DNA of 64,000 nucleotides. Origin: Candidatus Melainabacteria bacterium. GTDB lineage: Bacteria > Cyanobacteriota > Vampirovibrionia > Obscuribacterales > Obscuribacteraceae. A model generated the notes under the pieces. The model ran no database searches. It saw nothing but the letters and a program-made list of their open reading frames with translations, and had not been told where the DNA came from. This document shows positions 60,891 through 64,000 of this stretch, one piece after another. A program made the position numbers and the translations under genes. Positions within the stretch are counted from its first letter, which is position 1. Each line of letters begins with the position of its first letter. The stretch is taken from positions 124,001 to 188,000 of the forward strand of contig QKMZ01000015.1 of assembly GCA_003242885.1 (NCBI GenBank), read 5' to 3'.

Positions 60891-62333
60891 ATGAGGCCAG
60901 TCGTGCTTAGAAACCTGAAGATTTTTGTCTCAGTTTTCGCGGCTGCGTCTGTTTTCGCCAGCCCACCTAGTTTGGCGCAAAAGCATCATTATGCGCCGGA
61001 CGTCGGACAGCGCATCGATATTGCCGGGCAGTTGAGTAAGGAGGGCAAGTTCGATGATGCCCGCCGCGTCCTTTCCGAAGCACTGCAGCTAGACGCCAAC
61101 TGCTGTGATTGCTTGAACAGTCTGGGGATAACCTATTTCAAAGAAGGGCGACTGAAGGAGGCTGAAGCCAATTTCCGCGGCGCTCTCAAGATCGATCCCC
61201 TTTATTTGGAAGCGCTCTGCAACTTGGGTTTGTGCCTTTACCAGCAGGGCGAATCCCACTATGCAGAAGCGATAGTTTATTTCAGCCAGGCGCTGGAATT
61301 GACGCAAAACAAAGACTTCCAACTGCACAAGAATCTTGCCGATGTTCTGCGTGATAAGGGCGACTTCAAAGAAGCTGCCATGCATTACGGTGAAGCTGTG
61401 CGTTTGCAACCTGACTATGCACCTGCATACAATGGGCTATCCATGCTGTATTACAGGCTGAAGCAATTCGACAAGGCATATGAAGAAGCGCTGAAGGCGG
61501 TTAAGTTCAGACCGGATTATGCTCTTGGTTATTTTTACTTGGGGATGATCGAAACCTCCCGAAAGCATGTTCCTCAGGCGATCCAGTATTACGAGACATC
61601 GCTCAAGTACGAGCCAAATCCTCGCTATGCTGCTGACACGCGCCAGAAAATCGCCGATTTGAAGGCTGGATTTATGCCACCTTCTGATAACTCCGGCTCA
61701 TCTATGGCCGAACCTGGCGCTGTCGCACCTTCTGCCTCGATTTCTGCATTGGTTCGCTCTCAGGAATGGGAAAAGGCTGAAAACGAACTATCTCGCTTAC
61801 TTTCCACTCCAAATGGAAAAACCCCCAACAATTACAACAACTACGGTTATGTCCTTGCTCGCCGCAATAAGCTAAAGGGCGCAGTTGCCGCTTACCAACA
61901 GGCTATCGACCTCAAGAAGAGCAAATTTCCAAAAGGTGACAAAAGGGGTGCCTTTCCCGAAGCTCACTACAATCTTGGTCAGATTTTGCGTTTGAACAAT
62001 CAACCGAAGGACGCGGAGAATGAAATCTTTGCGGCAGTTCAAGAAGCGAAACAAATGAACAAGCGGTTTCCTGCTGCATTGAACGCCTATGCCCTGATGC
62101 GAAAGTCGCACGGTGACTTGAAAGGTGCAAAGGCATACTATGTCAGTGCCCTCACACAGGCTGCAGATACAATGCCGGTGATTCATTACAATTATGCAAT
62201 TTTGCTCGAAAAGACTGAAAATAGTAAGGAAGCGGTCGCACAGTACAGGCGCTATCTAACCCTTGCTCCGGCGGGGAAAAACGCCAAAGCTGCGCAGGAA
62301 CGACTGAGACGGCTGACCGGTGTGTCCAGGTAG
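60891..62333 (+). CDS. exported TPR protein
   Basis: In the 480 residues, the N terminus MRPVVLRNLKIFVSVFAAASVFASPPSLAQ is a signal peptide. At least seven 34-residue TPR units follow (about 40-260): AEANFRGALKIDPLYLEALCNLG, AAMHYGEAVRLQPDYAPAYNGLS, AYEEALKAVKFRPDYALGYFYLG. A Ser/Pro/Ala linker (about 262-285) separates a second TPR set ending in VAQYRRYLTLAPAGKNAKAAQERLRRL. The protein is periplasmic or surface-bound and probably a scaffold. It lies 111 bases before mnmA. Confidence 0.85.
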   Translation: MRPVVLRNLKIFVSVFAAASVFASPPSLAQKHHYAPDVGQRIDIAGQLSKEGKFDDARRVLSEALQLDANCCDCLNSLGITYFKEGRLKEAEANFRGALKIDPLYLEALCNLGLCLYQQGESHYAEAIVYFSQALELTQNKDFQLHKNLADVLRDKGDFKEAAMHYGEAVRLQPDYAPAYNGLSMLYYRLKQFDKAYEEALKAVKFRPDYALGYFYLGMIETSRKHVPQAIQYYETSLKYEPNPRYAADTRQKIADLKAGFMPPSDNSGSSMAEPGAVAPSASISALVRSQEWEKAENELSRLLSTPNGKTPNNYNNYGYVLARRNKLKGAVAAYQQAIDLKKSKFPKGDKRGAFPEAHYNLGQILRLNNQPKDAENEIFAAVQEAKQMNKRFPAALNAYALMRKSHGDLKGAKAYYVSALTQAADTMPVIHYNYAILLEKTENSKEAVAQYRRYLTLAPAGKNAKAAQERLRRLTGVSR

Positions 62334-62444
62334 GCTGTCAAGACAAGCTGAAGCGTCTGTTGTACAATCAATTTCCGTGGCTCTGGCTACGGCAATATTT
62401 GCCGTTATTTTTTAGCATTTTGAAACGGAGTTTTGACCAGCACA

Positions 62445-63620
62445 ATGAGCGTTACAGAGAAGGACGTCAATAGCGCCGCGCCGGCAGCGAATCCTCAACA
62501 TACAGAGGCGATGCTGGAGGCTGTTTGCGCTGTTGCGCGTGCTCGGGAAGCCACTCCTGTTCCGGCTGGAAAGACACGCGTTGCCGTTCTTATGAGCGGA
62601 GGCGTCGACAGTTCTGCCACTGCCTATCTTCTTAAAGAGCAAGGATATGATGTCGTCGGGGTGACTGGCTGGCTGATCAAATCAGGCAGCCGTTGCTGCG
62701 ACACGGGCATGATCGACGCTGCCAGAGTCTGCGAGCAACTTGAGGTAGACCACCATGCGGTCGACTTGAGAGAGCTTTTTAAAACGCAAATCATTGACGA
62801 TTTCCATCAATCGTATGCACGTGCGCGCACTCCTTTGCCGTGCAGTTTGTGCAACACCGTAATTAAGTGGGGCGCATTAATGAATTACGGGCGTAAGATT
62901 CTTGGCGCCGAGTACATTGCCACTGGTCACTATGGACGTATCGCTGAGATCGATGGGCAAATCCGATTGGCTCGTGCAAAAGATCCTAAGAAAGATCAAT
63001 CGTATGTTCTCTGGGGTTTGACGCTCGACCAGCTCAAGCACACCTTGCTTCCTCTCGGCGATTACAACAAAGACGAGATTCGAGCAATCGCTGCTAAAGC
63101 TGATTTGACGACTGCAAATCGACCTGATAGCCAGGATCTCTGCTTCATTCCAATGGGTAAGACCCCGCAAGAGTATCTGTCCGGCTTCCTTCCTGAGCTG
63201 CCTGGACCGATTCTGCACGCCCTTACAGGTGACCTTATGGGCGAGCATAAAGGCACGCACAATTTTACGATTGGTCAACGTCGCGGTATCAATATCTCGT
63301 ACAAAGAGCCGCTTTATGTCACTTCCATCGATCCCGATATGCGCATTGTCTATGTGGGACCAAAAGAGGCCCTGCTTCGTCGCGAGCTGACGGCGTCCTT
63401 TATGAACTGGATGCTTGAGGCACCACCGGCGGAACCATTTAGAGCGCAAGTGAAAATCAGATACAACAGTCCTACGGCACCAGCCCTGGTTACACCATTA
63501 CCTGACAATAAGACATCGGTGCTCTTCGACGACGCGCAGCCTGCAATCACTCCCGGTCAAGTGCTCGGTATTTACGACCTGTCTGACGCATATATCATGG
63601 GTGGCGGCTGGATCGACTGA
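62445..63620 (+). CDS. mnmA: tRNA-specific 2-thiouridylase MnmA
   Basis: ATG 62445 gives 391 residues; TTG 62433 is also open. The PP-loop motif is RVAVLMSGGVDSSATAYLL. One catalytic Cys lies in LPCSLCNTVIKWG and the other in DSQDLCFIPMG. ATGHYGRI and GTHNFTIGQRRGI are the other family blocks. It puts sulfur on U34 of Lys, Glu and Gln tRNAs. The N terminus carries about 40 residues ahead of the core. It is complete, with no terminator seen in the 217-base gap downstream. Confidence 0.95.
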   Translation: MSVTEKDVNSAAPAANPQHTEAMLEAVCAVARAREATPVPAGKTRVAVLMSGGVDSSATAYLLKEQGYDVVGVTGWLIKSGSRCCDTGMIDAARVCEQLEVDHHAVDLRELFKTQIIDDFHQSYARARTPLPCSLCNTVIKWGALMNYGRKILGAEYIATGHYGRIAEIDGQIRLARAKDPKKDQSYVLWGLTLDQLKHTLLPLGDYNKDEIRAIAAKADLTTANRPDSQDLCFIPMGKTPQEYLSGFLPELPGPILHALTGDLMGEHKGTHNFTIGQRRGINISYKEPLYVTSIDPDMRIVYVGPKEALLRRELTASFMNWMLEAPPAEPFRAQVKIRYNSPTAPALVTPLPDNKTSVLFDDAQPAITPGQVLGIYDLSDAYIMGGGWID

Positions 63621-63778
63621 TCGGCAAAGATCAAATGTCCAAGCCTTTTGAAAGCTATTGGAAACGCAATTTAATCACGCGGGGTAAAATCCCTCGAATT
63701 CGTGTTGTCATGCTGTTTCTCGTTTGCTGAAGTCGGGAACCAATGCGGTATCGGTTAGTCGAATGTTCAGTATTTGTG

Positions 63779-63807
63779 TTGCTAACGTAAAAAACAAAAC
63801 CTATAAT
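63779..63807 (+). promoter_or_regulatory. sigma-70-type promoter for the right-edge gene
   Basis: TTGCTA (63779-63784) and a perfect TATAAT (63802-63807) are 17 bases apart. This is the best promoter match seen in the window, placing the start of transcription near 63814, about 24 bases before the ATG. Confidence 0.65.
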
Positions 63808-63837
63808 ACGACTTGGTAGCCATGGATCTTGTTTTAA

Positions 63838-64000
63838 ATGCTTCTGAAAAACCGCGTCTTCACTAGGTTTAAGCCACTAACATTAGTGCTTGCAGTACTA
63901 ATGATGGCATGTTCGATATGCGTTTCGGATATCAGCGCAGATGCGCGCACTAGATCTAAGAGTCATGCTTCTGCGTCAACGCGAAGCAGTGGTTCTTCAC
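63838..64000 (+). CDS. secreted protein, 3' part beyond the window
   Basis: From ATG 63838 an open frame runs to the window edge. MLLKNRVFTRFKPLTLVLAVLMM is followed by a hydrophobic stretch and CVSDISADARTRS, which fits a signal peptide cleaved near SADA. What is visible beyond (SKSHASASTRSSGSS) is Ser/Ala-rich. The ORF track omits it because no stop is present. A strong promoter lies directly upstream. The product cannot be named from 54 residues. Confidence 0.7.
   Translation, partial: MLLKNRVFTRFKPLTLVLAVLMMACSICVSDISADARTRSKSHASASTRSSGSS

Noticed and set aside
63635-63730. 31-codon ORF after mnmA
   Set aside because: It is short, with no Shine-Dalgarno and no recognisable features.

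Overview
The window is about 64 kb of bacterial chromosome, roughly half G+C, and densely coded on both strands. I see no rRNA, tRNA, CRISPR array, insertion sequence, phage gene or replication origin. The gene set best fits a non-photosynthetic relative of Cyanobacteria (Melainabacteria/Vampirovibrionia, probably Obscuribacterales). That is an inference from the combination of a futalosine-route menaquinone gene (mqnD), proton-pumping NADH dehydrogenase genes (nuoL, nuoM), a 2-oxoacid:ferredoxin oxidoreductase, DAP-type murE, a DUF4388/PATAN protein, many TPR proteins, and long low-complexity secreted proteins. No single marker gene here proves it.

Layout. 1-8 kb: a secreted protein cut by the left edge, an SDR reductase with a pgeF-type gene, then surface or secreted proteins (CAP domain, VWA domain, a small exported protein, a TadG-like membrane protein). 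8-17.5 kb: energy metabolism, with a threonine-aldolase-like gene, nuoM and nuoL divergent from each other, a His-rich membrane protein, and korA-korB. 17.5-22.4 kb: a four-gene minus-strand run of mostly secreted proteins, including a very Gly-rich one. 22.7-30.2 kb: a small Cys/His protein, an LCP-family cell-wall protein, an FSA-type transaldolase, two adjacent zinc-metalloprotease-like genes, and mqnD. 30.3-43.8 kb: mostly minus-strand membrane, envelope and lipid genes (spermidine-synthase-like membrane protein, DUF2939, a GspE-N-like repeat protein, alpha/beta hydrolase, FAD dehydrogenase, acyltransferase, polysaccharide deacetylase coupled to a PATAN protein) plus one kinesin-light-chain-like TPR gene. 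43.9-64 kb: mainly housekeeping (rplU-rpmA-murE, peroxiredoxin, thioredoxin-like, hemL, comF-like, prs, MBL hydrolase, SurA/PpiC-like lipoprotein, mfd, mnmA), with two more TPR proteins and a secreted protein cut by the right edge.

How it fits together. NuoL/NuoM, MqnD, KorAB and HemL indicate an anaerobic or facultative chemoorganotroph with a menaquinone-linked electron-transport chain and haem synthesis. MurE, LCP, PgeF, the deacetylase, the acyltransferase and the foldase lipoprotein serve envelope assembly. An unusually large share of the window encodes exported proteins with Pro/Gln/Ser/Gly-rich linkers. Two of these share a short module (LE..FG..(H/Y)P..DRL..LE) that I could not assign to a named domain; it is the best candidate for something undescribed. 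Several families of short palindromic intergenic repeats also recur. Many starts are TTG or GTG and were chosen by Shine-Dalgarno spacing.
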